Made by a program: the position numbers and the translations under genes. This document shows, one piece after another, positions 1 to 8,108 of a stretch of DNA of 53,432 nucleotides. The stretch comes from Alphaproteobacteria bacterium (GTDB lineage Bacteria > Pseudomonadota > Alphaproteobacteria > Bin95). Location: contig JAPORR010000112.1 in the NCBI GenBank assembly GCA_026710105.1, forward strand, positions 1 through 53,432. Reading direction: 5' to 3'. The notes beneath the pieces were generated by a model. That model was not told the origin of the DNA and did not search any database. It saw nothing but the letters and a program-made list of their open reading frames with translations. How positions within the stretch are numbered: the first letter of the stretch is position 1; each line of letters opens with the position of its first letter.

Positions 1-208
1 CTTGAATCAGAAATCGGGCCGGCAGGGAATCCCCCTCATGAGTCAGTGGCAGCCACCGCTGGTATAAGTCTCTCGCTCACGCCCATACGCAAATGTGGGC
101 AGGAAAATGACCAAGACTTTCAAACAGGTCTCTGCATGGTGGTAGTTGAAGAGGGCTGTGCTGGATTTCCTAGACGCGTCTGCCGCATAGCAGCTGCATG
201 TTGCTGCC

Positions 209-583
209 CTATTCATTCCGTCCTTCAGGCGATGAGGATAGATCGTGGACCGCGCCGCCATATTCAATAAGTCCTTCGGAGCCAAGCAAAAAAATGACGC
301 CGGCCCGTTTCCAGCCAGCGGCGATGCGGCGCGCCCGAATGGTGCAGCCGAGATAGCGCCCAAGCGCCGCCAGCAGACAGAGTGCCAACCCTGCCGCATT
401 GGCATAGATCATCCATGCTGCGGCCCCGTCCGGCTCGAAGAACAGCAGAAAGGTGAGGGCCAACCCCCCGATTGCCGCTAGCCAGACCGCGCAGATTGAG
501 TCGTCCGCCTTGCGCACAAGGCGCACCATCATGCGCGCATCGCACCCGATAGTCGGCTGGAACTCGACGGGTAGGCTGGCCAT
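209..583 (-). CDS. small two-helix membrane protein of unknown function
   Basis: A 124-residue protein that I cannot assign to a named family. It starts at the ATG at 583, which has a clear GGAGG about 8 bases upstream; a longer reading frame reaching 697 has no such site. Residues about 30-50 and 57-77 are strongly hydrophobic and look like two transmembrane helices separated by a short acidic turn (EPDG). They are followed by a basic segment (RARRIAAGWKR) and a short C-terminal cytoplasmic-like tail. It lies downstream of, and in the same direction as, the decarboxylase pair at 705-1804, with about 120 bases between, so it could be co-transcribed. Function is unknown. The 208 bases at the window edge beyond its stop hold nothing I recognise. 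Confidence 0.7.
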   Translation of the reverse strand: MASLPVEFQPTIGCDARMMVRLVRKADDSICAVWLAAIGGLALTFLLFFEPDGAAAWMIYANAAGLALCLLAALGRYLGCTIRARRIAAGWKRAGVIFLLGSEGLIEYGGAVHDLSSSPEGRNE

Positions 584-704
584 GGACGACACCTCCGCAA
601 TCCGATCGAAGGAACCACACAGTCTTCGCAGCAGCACACACCCATTGCAACAGGACTGGGAGGGCAGGCTGCATGACAGCGCCGCCATGCTTGGCAAAGG
701 ATAT

Positions 705-1280
705 CTACTTGTCCTCGACGCCGAGCGCAGCGCGGCGGAAGCGGCGCTTGAGATGCGGGCCGTCCTGCGGCGGCAGGGCGCCAGGCTGGCTCTCGGGCGC
801 CACCTTGAGGACTACAACCAGCGGGCCTGCGCCGGAGCGAAGCGCGTCGAGGGCGTCCACCAAACCGGCTTCTGTGTGTACGGTTTGCGCGCGCGGGATG
901 CCGGCGGCAGCTGTCATCGCCGCCAGATCGGCACCGCGCGCGGTATGCGTCACCTGTCCACCGGTTTCGCCATAGCGTTCATTGTCGAGGATATAGATCG
1001 CAAGGTTCTCCGGCGCCTCGGCGCCGACGGTCGCGAAGGCACCGGCACTCATCAATGCCTCGCCATCGCCCGTGACCACCAGCACACGGCGCTCCGGCTG
1101 CGCAAGCGCCAGCCCGAGCCCCATCGGCACGGCCCCACCCATCGCGCCCCAGAGATAGAAGCTGCACGGATCGTCCCCAGCTGCGAAGCAGTCGTAGCAG
1201 GGTTGACCAAGCCCGGCGACGACCAGCATGCCGCCCCGGTCTGCCAGCAGCCGACGCACGGCATCCCTGCGGTTCAGCAT
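705..1280 (-). CDS. sulfopyruvate/phosphonopyruvate decarboxylase-type ThDP enzyme, beta subunit
   Basis: The 191-residue protein is the thiamin-diphosphate pyrophosphate-binding half of a two-subunit 2-oxoacid decarboxylase. The cofactor motif GDGEALMSAGAF (starting near residue 71) is followed about 25 residues later by the Asn of YILDNERYGETGG, the usual GDG-X25-30-N magnesium/diphosphate site. Homologues decarboxylate sulfopyruvate to sulfoacetaldehyde (ComE) or phosphonopyruvate to phosphonoacetaldehyde. The start codon overlaps the stop of the alpha subunit (ATGCTGA), so the two are translationally coupled. No phosphoenolpyruvate mutase, sulfolactate dehydrogenase or other pathway partner is visible here, so the true substrate is open. 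The subunit type is secure; the substrate is inference. Confidence 0.85.
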   Translation of the reverse strand: MLNRRDAVRRLLADRGGMLVVAGLGQPCYDCFAAGDDPCSFYLWGAMGGAVPMGLGLALAQPERRVLVVTGDGEALMSAGAFATVGAEAPENLAIYILDNERYGETGGQVTHTARGADLAAMTAAAGIPRAQTVHTEAGLVDALDALRSGAGPLVVVLKVAPESQPGALPPQDGPHLKRRFRRAALGVEDK

Positions 1281-1804
1281 GAGAGGGGGGCCTCGAACGA
1301 CTTGGCGCCGATCAGTCGCTGCCCGAGCAGCACCGCAACGATGGAATTCGTGTAATGGGCGAGGCGGAACGCCATCTCGACGGTCTCGCGCACATCTTCA
1401 GCGCGGTCGCAGCGGTAACAAGCAGCGCCGCAGAGTTCGAGATGCGCCTGCGTCGTTATGCCCATGGGCTTCTGCCAACTATTGAACTCGCCCCATTCGC
1501 CGCGCATGGTCACCAGCATTACCAGCGGGAAGGCACAGGTTCTGGCGAGGGAAAGCATGTTGACGCAATTGCCGACGCCTGAGGATTGCAGCAGCAACAC
1601 ACCCTTTGCGCCACCAAGCCAGGCACCTGCGAGCAGCGCCACGCCCTCTTCTTCCGTGGTGAGCGACACCGCACGCAGATCGTTGTCCTCTATCGACCGC
1701 TCTATCAGCCGACTGTGTCCGACGTCCGGCACATAGGCGACCTGCGTCACACCCGCCGCCTTGATGGCTTCGAAAATCCCATCCCGCCAATCTTCCATGT
1801 CCAA
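1274..1804 (-). CDS. sulfopyruvate/phosphonopyruvate decarboxylase-type ThDP enzyme, alpha subunit
   Basis: The 176-residue partner of the beta subunit carries the pyrimidine-binding (PYR) domain of the ThDP enzyme. Diagnostic features are the N-terminal AGVTQVAYVPDVGHSRLIE segment and the TTEEEGVALLAGAWLGG stretch, which supplies the glutamate that activates the thiamin ring. Then comes LLLQSSGVGNCVNMLS, typical of ComD-like subunits. Splitting PYR and PP domains over two short proteins is characteristic of sulfopyruvate decarboxylase and of some phosphonopyruvate decarboxylases. Its start at 1804 lies 45 bases from the divergent start of the MFS transporter at 1850, so the two promoters must share or overlap a very short region. 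That arrangement suggests co-regulation of uptake and decarboxylation but does not prove it. Confidence 0.85.
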   Translation of the reverse strand: MDMEDWRDGIFEAIKAAGVTQVAYVPDVGHSRLIERSIEDNDLRAVSLTTEEEGVALLAGAWLGGAKGVLLLQSSGVGNCVNMLSLARTCAFPLVMLVTMRGEWGEFNSWQKPMGITTQAHLELCGAACYRCDRAEDVRETVEMAFRLAHYTNSIVAVLLGQRLIGAKSFEAPLSC

Positions 1805-1849
1805 CCCAGCCCCTCCTGTCCAAGCGTCTCCATACCAGAGGCCAGCGGG

Positions 1850-3043
1850 GTGAGCACCTCTCGGATCCGGCTGGCGGAGACCACGCGCCCGGCGCTCCGC
1901 ATTTCGCTCTTCTATACCGCCTATTTCGCCATGATTGGCGTCTACCAGCCATTTTTCCCCCTCTGGCTGGAGTCGCGGGAGCTTGATGCACCCGACATTG
2001 CCTGGGTCATGGCGGCCAGCATGTGGCTCCGCGTGGCCGTCAATCCAGCCGTGATGCGTTTCGCCGACTGGCGGGGCGAACGGCGGCGCTATGCGGTTGG
2101 CTCCGCCATCGCTTCCGTTTTGGTGGCAGCCTGCCTGCCTCTGGCGGAGGGTTTCTGGCCAATTCTTGGCCTTGTTCTACTATTCGCGCTAGTACACGGG
2201 CCGACCCTACCGCTCTCCGACAATATCGCGCTTCTGACGGCGCGCGCCCGCAAGCTCGACTACGGTAGGATGCGCGTCTGGGGCTCGGTCGCCTTCATTC
2301 TAGCCTCGACGACAGGCGGATGGGCACTGGCCGGGCGCGGCGACGAAGCCATCGTCGTAGCCTTGGTCGCCGGGCTGCTGTCGGTGGCGCTGGCGACCAC
2401 AGCCTTACCTGACGCTCGTCCAGAGGCACGGCACGGTGCGCGCAGGGCGGTTGCCCGCCTGCTGCACGACAGCGGCTTCCTGCTCTGCGCTACTGCTATC
2501 GGCCTCAATATGGCGAGCCATGCCGTGCTGATGGGGTTCGGCACGATCCACTGGAATGCCGCCGGGCACGGCAAAGAGGTCGTCGGCCCGCTCTGGGCGA
2601 TCGGCGTCGTATCGGAAGTTGCATTGTTCGCGCTCGGCAACCGGGTCGTGAATCGGCTCGGCATCGCCGGCCTGATCGCGCTTGGCGCCACGGCCGCCAT
2701 GCTGCGTTGGGCGGGAACCGCGCTTACCACCGACCTCTGGCTGCTTGTACCTATCCAGATGCTGCACGGCTTCACTTTCGCGGCCACGCATCTGGGTGGC
2801 ATGACCTGGCTTCAGCGCCATGTCGCGCCAGAAATCTCGGCGACGGCGCAGGGTCTTTATTCTTCCATTGCCATGGGTGGCGCCATCGGTCTCATGCTCG
2901 TGTTTTCCGGGCCACTCTATGAGCGCTTCGGCGGCGGGGCATTCTGGTTCATGGTCGCACTCTCGGCCTGCAGCCTGCTGCTGGCGGTCGTCCTTGCGCG
3001 TCGGCGCGGCACGCCTAACGGTCCTGGAGGACAGCGCGCATAG
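1850..3043 (+). CDS. MFS transporter, phenylpropionate-permease (HcaT-like) family
   Basis: About 397 residues with roughly 12 hydrophobic helices, a major facilitator protein of the PPP / MFS_1-like type. The N-terminal signature YTAYFAMIGVYQPFFPLWL matches HcaT-like permeases. The open frame extends upstream to 1586, but those residues are opposite the alpha-subunit gene and read as antisense sequence. I choose the GTG at 1850, preceded by AGAGG and giving a normal family length. It is divergent from the decarboxylase operon. Its last 29 bases overlap, tail to tail, the end of ptsN. Family members are proton-coupled importers of small organic acids; the substrate here cannot be read from sequence. 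Confidence 0.85.
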   Translation: MSTSRIRLAETTRPALRISLFYTAYFAMIGVYQPFFPLWLESRELDAPDIAWVMAASMWLRVAVNPAVMRFADWRGERRRYAVGSAIASVLVAACLPLAEGFWPILGLVLLFALVHGPTLPLSDNIALLTARARKLDYGRMRVWGSVAFILASTTGGWALAGRGDEAIVVALVAGLLSVALATTALPDARPEARHGARRAVARLLHDSGFLLCATAIGLNMASHAVLMGFGTIHWNAAGHGKEVVGPLWAIGVVSEVALFALGNRVVNRLGIAGLIALGATAAMLRWAGTALTTDLWLLVPIQMLHGFTFAATHLGGMTWLQRHVAPEISATAQGLYSSIAMGGAIGLMLVFSGPLYERFGGGAFWFMVALSACSLLLAVVLARRRGTPNGPGGQRA

Positions 3044-3461
3044 CAGCAGCACCGGTGGCCTCGCGCAAGGCCTTGACGGTGTCCCGGTCGCGGAGCGCAC
3101 GTGAGACCCGCGCTAAGGCTTTCAGATGCTCCGCGCCTGCGCTCTCAGGCGCGAGCAGCAGGAAAAAGAGATCGACCGGCTGGTCATCCATCGCTTCGAA
3201 CGGCACGGCCTCCTGCGAGCGGATAAGGAAACCGTGAATGCCTTCCAGACCGGCTATCTTGGCATGTGGAATGGCGATACCGCGCCCGACGCCCGTGCTG
3301 CCGAGCTTCTCCCGGTCCACCAGCACGGTGAACACCGCCTTGGAACACAGACCAAGGCTCTTCGCAGCGAGGGATGCCATCTGCTCAAGCGCCTGTTTCT
3401 TGCTGGATGCCTCCAGATCGGCGATCACGCCTTCTGAGCCAACCAGTTCTAAAACGCCCAT
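3015..3461 (-). CDS. ptsN: PTS IIA-like nitrogen regulatory protein PtsN
   Basis: A 148-residue EIIA-fructose/mannitol-type domain. The phosphorylatable histidine lies in GRGIAIPHAKIAGL (around residue 66), and the downstream FFLLLAPESAGAEHLKALA block is typical of EIIANtr. In the nitrogen phosphotransferase system it receives phosphate from EINtr via NPr and acts as a regulator (potassium transport, stringent response) rather than in sugar import. It is the last gene of the rpoN-hpf-ptsN run, starting 6 bases after the hpf stop, which is the usual neighbourhood. Its 3' end overlaps the convergent MFS gene by 29 bases. Only the EIIA domain is present and the length is normal. Confidence 0.95.
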   Translation of the reverse strand: MGVLELVGSEGVIADLEASSKKQALEQMASLAAKSLGLCSKAVFTVLVDREKLGSTGVGRGIAIPHAKIAGLEGIHGFLIRSQEAVPFEAMDDQPVDLFFLLLAPESAGAEHLKALARVSRALRDRDTVKALREATGAAAMRAVLQDR

Positions 3462-3467
3462 CGGCGA

Positions 3468-4052
3468 TCAGCCGCCGCGGCCAGGTTGGCCGTCGGGATC
3501 GACCCAGCCGACATTGCCGTCGGCGCGCCGGTAGATCATGTTTAGCCCCCCATGTGCGGCATTGCGGAAGAGCAGAGCCGGCTGGCCGCTGAAGTCCATG
3601 CGCATCACCGCCTCGCCGACGCTGAGCGTGAGCACGTCCTCGGTCATTTCCGCGATGATCGCGGGCGCATCCTCTGCCGCCTCTCCCCCGATGTCTTCCG
3701 GTTCGTCGAGGATGCGGTGGACGACGGTCCGGCGATCGAACTCGTCCTCATCGCGGCGATGGTGGTTGCGCAGCCGGCGCTTGTGGCGGCGCAGGCGTTT
3801 CGTCACTTTCCCCTCCGCCTCGCCGAAGGCCAGCCAAAGGTCCGCCGCTTGGCCGTGAGTCTGCACTGTCAGCCCGCGCCCAGCATGGACCGAGACATCC
3901 GCTCGGACATCCGCCCCCTGTTTCGAAAACGCGACTTGGGCGTCGATCGCCCGGTCGAAATACCGGGCCACGGACTGTTCGAGCGACGCCCTGACCCTGT
4001 CGGCGAGTTTGTGGCCCACCTCCAACTGCTTGCCGCTTACGGAAATCCGCAC
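3468..4052 (-). CDS. hpf: long-form ribosome hibernation promoting factor
   Basis: About 194 residues. It has an N-terminal S30AE domain (beginning VRISVSGKQLEVG), a charged linker rich in Arg, His, Glu and Asp in the middle, and the C-terminal S30AE_C dimerisation domain (about residues 130-185, with DFSGQPALLFRNAAHGG and NMIYRRADGNVGWVDP). The long form pairs 70S ribosomes into 100S dimers during starvation. I start it at the GTG at 4052 because a GGAG sits 6 bases upstream; an in-frame TTG at 4097 would add 15 residues without similar support. It follows rpoN and precedes ptsN, consistent with sigma-54 operon order across proteobacteria. Confidence 0.93.
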   Translation of the reverse strand: MRISVSGKQLEVGHKLADRVRASLEQSVARYFDRAIDAQVAFSKQGADVRADVSVHAGRGLTVQTHGQAADLWLAFGEAEGKVTKRLRRHKRRLRNHHRRDEDEFDRRTVVHRILDEPEDIGGEAAEDAPAIIAEMTEDVLTLSVGEAVMRMDFSGQPALLFRNAAHGGLNMIYRRADGNVGWVDPDGQPGRGG

Positions 4053-4120
4053 CTGCCGCTCCCCGTTGTCTCCGGACCGGGCGGTTCTGGAGACCAATTA
4101 GAAGCGGGCGTCGGCTGCGG

Positions 4121-5569
4121 TCAATGGCCTTTTCCAATAACGCCCACCAATTTGCGCCGCCGGCGCTGTGCGGAGGACGCAATACCCATTGCCTCTCGGT
4201 ATTTAGCGACTGTGCGGCGCGCAATGTCGATACCCTCGACGCGCATCGCGTCTGCCAGCTTGTCGTCCGAGAGTGTCTTGCCAGGCTCTTCGGCGTCGAT
4301 CAGCGTCTTCAGCCGGTGCCGAACCGCTTCGGCTGAATAGACCTCGCCGCCGCCCGTCCCGGCGATCGCGGCGGTAAAGAAGTATTTGAGATCGAAGAGA
4401 CCAAGAGGCGTGGCCATGGTCTTGTTCGCCGTCACGCGGCTGACCGTGCTCTCATGGATGCCGACTGCCTCCGCAATGTCCCGGAGCGTTAGCGGACGCA
4501 GATACCGCACCCCGTGTGCGAAGAAAACCCGCTGCCGGCGCACGAGTTCGACGGCGACCTTGAGCATGGTTTCCGCCCGCTGGCCGAGCGCCTTCACCAG
4601 CCAGTTCGCGCTGCTCAGCCGGTCGGCGAGGAACGCGCGATCGGCGTCCGAGGACGTATCCCCCTCCACTCGCGCATAATATTCGCGGTCCACCAGCACG
4701 CGCGGCAATGCCTCGTCATTGAGCTCGACCGCCCAGCCGCCGCCAGCATGGGCGCGCACCAGAATATCCGGAATGATAGGGCCGACGGCGGCATCACCCT
4801 CCAGGGTTGAAGCGGGCTTGGGGTCGAGCGAGCGCAATTCGCGCACCATCCGCGCCAGCTCTGCCTGATCGACGCCACAGATCCTGGCGAGCGCTTCGAG
4901 GCGCCCAGCGGCCAGCAGGTCCAGATTGTCGAGCAGCGCCGCCATGGCCGTTCCATAGCGGCCCCGGTCGCGCAATTGCAGCGCCAAGCACTCAGCGAGC
5001 GAGCGGGCGAACAGGCCTGCGGGCTCGAATTGCTGCAGGCTGAGTAGCACCCGCTCGACATCCTCCGGCAAAGCACCCAGGCCGCAGGCAAAGCGCTCTA
5101 GATCGGCGGTGAACCAGCCGGAAGGATCAAGCGCGTCTATCACCGCGCGCCCAATCAACCGGTCGCGGGGGTCGGTGATATCAAGCATCAGCTGCTGTTC
5201 GAGGCGGTCGCGTAGGCTGGGTTCGTCTGCCAGGCGCTCCTCCGGGCCCGGCAGGTCGCCATCCAAGCCGGCAATACTGCGGGGAAAGGCCGCAAACCCG
5301 TCTGCGGCAAGGAGGCGGTCGCCTGCGGCTTGGGCGGCGAAGGGCGGGTCGGCGGGCAGGTCAGTGGCAGTATCTTCGCTGTCTGGTTCGCCGCGCTTCA
5401 ACAGCGGGTTCTCCTCAAGCTGGGCCTCAACAAACGCCTCCAGTTCGAAATTGCCCATCTGCAGCAGCCTAATCGACTGCTGCAATCTGGGCGTCATCGC
5501 CAAACCCTGGGCCTGACGTTGCCCCAATCCAAGCGTCATCGTCCTCATGCGGGCGTTTACCGCTCCCAT
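4121..5569 (-). CDS. rpoN: RNA polymerase sigma-54 factor
   Basis: 482 residues. The Gln/Leu-rich activator-interacting region I (AMTPRLQQSIRLLQM) is near the N terminus and is followed by an acidic region II. A helix-turn-helix (RDIAEAVGIHESTVSRVTA) sits at about residues 363-380, and the RpoN box ARRTVAKYRE is at 450-459, all as expected for a full-length sigma-54 that recognises -24/-12 promoters. The start is uncertain: ATGs at 5569, 5548 and 5539 are all in frame, and none has a convincing ribosome site. It lies 35 bases downstream of lptB, a very conserved arrangement. Nothing looks missing. Confidence 0.95.
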   Translation of the reverse strand: MGAVNARMRTMTLGLGQRQAQGLAMTPRLQQSIRLLQMGNFELEAFVEAQLEENPLLKRGEPDSEDTATDLPADPPFAAQAAGDRLLAADGFAAFPRSIAGLDGDLPGPEERLADEPSLRDRLEQQLMLDITDPRDRLIGRAVIDALDPSGWFTADLERFACGLGALPEDVERVLLSLQQFEPAGLFARSLAECLALQLRDRGRYGTAMAALLDNLDLLAAGRLEALARICGVDQAELARMVRELRSLDPKPASTLEGDAAVGPIIPDILVRAHAGGGWAVELNDEALPRVLVDREYYARVEGDTSSDADRAFLADRLSSANWLVKALGQRAETMLKVAVELVRRQRVFFAHGVRYLRPLTLRDIAEAVGIHESTVSRVTANKTMATPLGLFDLKYFFTAAIAGTGGGEVYSAEAVRHRLKTLIDAEEPGKTLSDDKLADAMRVEGIDIARRTVAKYREAMGIASSAQRRRRKLVGVIGKGH

Positions 5570-5604
5570 ACTCTAACGGAGGAGCGTTATAGCCGAAATC
5601 GGCA

Positions 5605-6392
5605 CTACAGGCTGAAACTGTCGCCTAGATAGACGCGGCGGACATGCTCGTCGGCGATGATTTCCGCCGGTGCACCCTCCTTGAGAATGACCCCGCCCGC
5701 GAGGATATAAGCACGATCCACAATCTCCAGCGTCTCGCGGACATTGTGGTCGGTAATCAGCACTCCGATACCGCGGTCCTTGAGATGGGAGACCAGGTCG
5801 CGGATTTCACCGACGGCGATGGGATCGATGCCGGCCAGCGGCTCATCTAGCAGGATGTAGTTCGGGCCGGCAGCGAGTGCGCGCGCGATCTCGACGCGCC
5901 GCCGCTCGCCGCCGGACAGCGCCAGCGCGGCCGAACGGCGCAGATGGCTGATGGCGAACTCCTCTAGCAGGTCCTCAAGCACCTCGGCACGCAAGGCGCG
6001 GTGGCTTTCGACGACTTCCAGTACAGCGCGTATGTTTGCCTCGACTGTCAGGCCACGAAATATAGACGGCTCCTGCGGTAGATAGCCGAGCCCGAGCCGC
6101 GCGCGGCGATAGAGTGGCAAGCTGGTTACATCCTGTCCGTCGATGCTGACATCCCCGCTGTCAGGCGCCGTCAGGCCGGTAAGGATGTAGAAACAGGTGG
6201 TCTTGCCAGCGCCATTGGGTCAGGCGCCGTCAGGCCGGTAAGGATGTAGAAACAGGTGGTCTTGCCAGCGCCATTGGGTCCGAGCAGACCCACGGCCTCG
6301 CCCCGGCCTACGGAAAGCGAGACATCGCGCAGCACTGTGCGCCTGCGATATCGTTTGGCAAGGCGGGAGGCGACAAGGCCAGGAGCCGTCAT
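5605..6392 (-). pseudogene. lptB: LPS export ABC ATPase LptB, frame broken by a 59-bp tandem duplication
   Basis: The N-terminal part (start 6392) reads normally through Walker A ([20 protein letters not shown]), then runs into shifted sequence and stops after 73 residues. The rest of LptB is intact in another frame down to 5605: SDGDV-like beta strand region, signature [15 protein letters not shown], Walker [14 protein letters not shown] and the H-loop in [11 protein letters not shown]. The break coincides with an exact 59-bp direct duplication at 6161-6278. Deleting one copy restores a continuous 729-base gene (242 residues), the normal LptB length. LptB powers LptFGC-driven transfer of LPS to the outer membrane and is normally essential. 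As written, the C-terminal piece has no ATG and lacks the P-loop. lptA overlaps its start by 4 bases (ATGA). Confidence 0.9.
6161..6278. repeat. perfect 59-bp tandem duplication inside lptB
   Basis: Two identical 59-base units lie head to tail at 6161-6219 and 6220-6278. The unit boundaries share a 3-base microhomology (GTC), as expected for slipped-strand or template-switch duplication. Because 59 is not a multiple of three it shifts the lptB frame and duplicates the Walker A coding segment. The absolute identity of the copies indicates either a very recent event, a reversible slippage site, or an assembly artefact. Confidence 0.97.
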
Positions 6393-7186
6393 TGTGCCGG
6401 CGCGAGGTCCGTTTCGCCGGGCTCGAACAGGCCACTAACACGCTGGCCGGCGCCTGCGACCAGACGGCTGCGGCCCTTTGCAAGGTCTAGCTCGGCGCAT
6501 TCACCAGCCATCCGGTTGGGGCCTTGCTGCAAGCGGACATTGCCGCAGATCTCGGCCGTCAGCGCTTTGGTGTCGTAAAAGCCGCGCTCGCCAGTTACGA
6601 TGTTCTCACCGCTGCGGACCTCGACTTGGCCGAACACTTCCAGACGCCGGGCAGCGAGCCCGCCTTCGTCCGTGTCCTCAAACCGCAAGACCATGGTTTC
6701 CGCCGAGACCGACTCCTCCGCCCGCACCGCCCGCGCGGCGCCGCGCGCCACGGCGTAGTTTTCGTTCTGATGCAGTTCGAGGCTGCCGCGAGCCGTGATC
6801 CGGTATTCGGCGGTCCTGAGCGCTAGATCACCGCCGCGCATCACGATGAGCGATCGGTTGAGATCGTAGGTTGCTTCCCCGCCGTTTGCGGTTCCGTCCG
6901 GTGAGCTGATGGTTACTCCACCCAGCGCCTCGATCCGATCAACCTGAGTCTTGCCTTCCTCATCCGGCCGGTAATGGGCCCGCACCATCTCTGCCTCCAG
7001 CACGAGGCCGCCACGCTCGGCGCGGACATTGCCGTCCGCAATATAGACATTCTCGTCGCGCCGCCACTCAATGCTTCGGGACGCTTGGATTTGGAGCGGG
7101 CCGCCGGCCCCCGCAAGGTCGAGTTCGAACCCCCAAGCCGCCGCCGAGGCCAGCACCGGCAAGATGGCAAGCGCTGCCCTATTCAT
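6389..7186 (-). CDS. lptA: LPS transport periplasmic protein LptA (OstA-like)
   Basis: About 265 residues from the ATG at 7186; the in-frame extension to 7213 adds nine residues ahead of a signal peptide and is unlikely. An N-terminal hydrophobic signal ([19 protein letters not shown]) is followed by two OstA/LptA beta-jellyroll stretches. These contain the repeated [13 protein letters not shown]... and [15 protein letters not shown]...-type strands. It forms the periplasmic bridge that carries LPS from LptC to LptD. The protein is longer than the roughly 185 residues of E. coli LptA, as is common in alphaproteobacteria. The stop overlaps the lptB start by 4 bases. An unusually long gap (7187-7472) separates it from lptC. 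Confidence 0.88.
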   Translation of the reverse strand: MNRAALAILPVLASAAAWGFELDLAGAGGPLQIQASRSIEWRRDENVYIADGNVRAERGGLVLEAEMVRAHYRPDEEGKTQVDRIEALGGVTISSPDGTANGGEATYDLNRSLIVMRGGDLALRTAEYRITARGSLELHQNENYAVARGAARAVRAEESVSAETMVLRFEDTDEGGLAARRLEVFGQVEVRSGENIVTGERGFYDTKALTAEICGNVRLQQGPNRMAGECAELDLAKGRSRLVAGAGQRVSGLFEPGETDLAPAQ

Positions 7187-7472
7187 TGGGGACTTATACA
7201 CGGAGGTTGGCATCAGCCTTCCCCCGCATTGATTTCACGGCTCGTGACTTCTGCCAACGCCCCTCCCCGTGTAGCAGCCCCAATCCCGGAGGCCGGTATG
7301 TGCGCCGCGTTGATGGCGGCATTTCCCGGGCGAGCGTAACAGTCACACGAATGATACCTGCGTTATGCGGGAGACAGCGCGACCGGCCGCACATATGGCA
7401 TGCCTGAGCATGTCTTGCCACGAAACCTGCCCCGGAAGGGCAAGCTCGTCAACTCGCCTATGTAAGCCCCTT
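7187..7472. other. 286-bp gap between lptC and lptA
   Basis: These two genes normally abut or overlap. Here 286 bases separate them, with no recognisable coding sequence on either strand. A TATAAG hexamer occurs on the minus strand at about 7192-7197, but a matching -35 is not evident and it lies very close to the lptA start. I see no clear terminator. The gap may hold a separate promoter for lptAB-rpoN or simply be decayed sequence. Confidence 0.4.
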
Positions 7473-8105
7473 TCATTGCGACGTCGCCTTGGGATCAAGG
7501 CTCAAGGAGGCATGGCCAAGCAGGCGGATCCTGTTGCCGCCGTCCAGCACACGGAAGCCCTCGGCTCGAAACCGGCCCTCGGCGGCCTCGCCTTCCACCG
7601 GACTATCGCCCGACGCCGTCTTGTCGATCAGGTTCACGAACGCCTCCCGGGTGTTGATGGCGAAGCCAGACTCGTGCTCGAGCCGAACCTCACCCTGAAG
7701 GCGTACAGTCCGCTCTGTCCAGTCCACGACACCGCTCTCGCCCGTGCCGGAGAGCCACGCCCCGTCCGGAAGGACGATCCAGGCTTTCGGACGATCCATG
7801 AGAAAGCGCTGGCCTTCGGCGCCGAGCCGGCGCACACCGACGGAGCGGATCGAATAGGGCCGATCCTCGTCCCAGCCGAAGGCCTCCATATTGGCTATAG
7901 TGAGCGTCGCCGGTATCTCGTCCTTCAAATTCGGCGCCAGAATATCGTCAGTCTCCGGCCAAGCGAAGACCATGAGCAGCAGCGCCGCAGCTCCGGCCGG
8001 CAACGCCACCTTCGTCGTCCGCACGAAGAACGAATAGATGCCCGGTCCCCTGGACCGTCGGCGCATACCGGCGAATGCAAGATATGCCCCGCTGCGGGCC
8101 AACAT
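7473..8105 (-). CDS. lptC: LPS export protein LptC
   Basis: 210 residues with one N-terminal membrane anchor (about residues 33-50, VALPAGAAALLLMVFAWPE) preceded by a basic, Arg-rich cytoplasmic segment, then a periplasmic beta-rich LptC/YrbK domain. LptC passes LPS from the LptBFG extractor to LptA. The ATG at 8105 follows the kdsD stop by 3 bases; a second ATG 13 codons in is possible. The position in the kdsD-lptC-lptA-lptB order supports the call, since LptC proteins are poorly conserved in sequence. No kdsC gene sits between kdsD and lptC, unlike in E. coli. Confidence 0.87.
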   Translation of the reverse strand: MLARSGAYLAFAGMRRRSRGPGIYSFFVRTTKVALPAGAAALLLMVFAWPETDDILAPNLKDEIPATLTIANMEAFGWDEDRPYSIRSVGVRRLGAEGQRFLMDRPKAWIVLPDGAWLSGTGESGVVDWTERTVRLQGEVRLEHESGFAINTREAFVNLIDKTASGDSPVEGEAAEGRFRAEGFRVLDGGNRIRLLGHASLSLDPKATSQ

Positions 8106-8108
8106 AGC

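Noticed and set aside
203-217. A 15-base sequence GCTGCCCTATTCATT that recurs at about 7173-7187
   Set aside because: One copy is at a stop codon and the other at the lptA start, in unrelated contexts. Two chance occurrences are plausible and no third copy or structure was noticed.
5605-6120. The C-terminal part of LptB as a separate 171-residue gene
   Set aside because: Its only start is a TTG without a ribosome site, and it would lack Walker A. The exact duplication next to it explains the split better.
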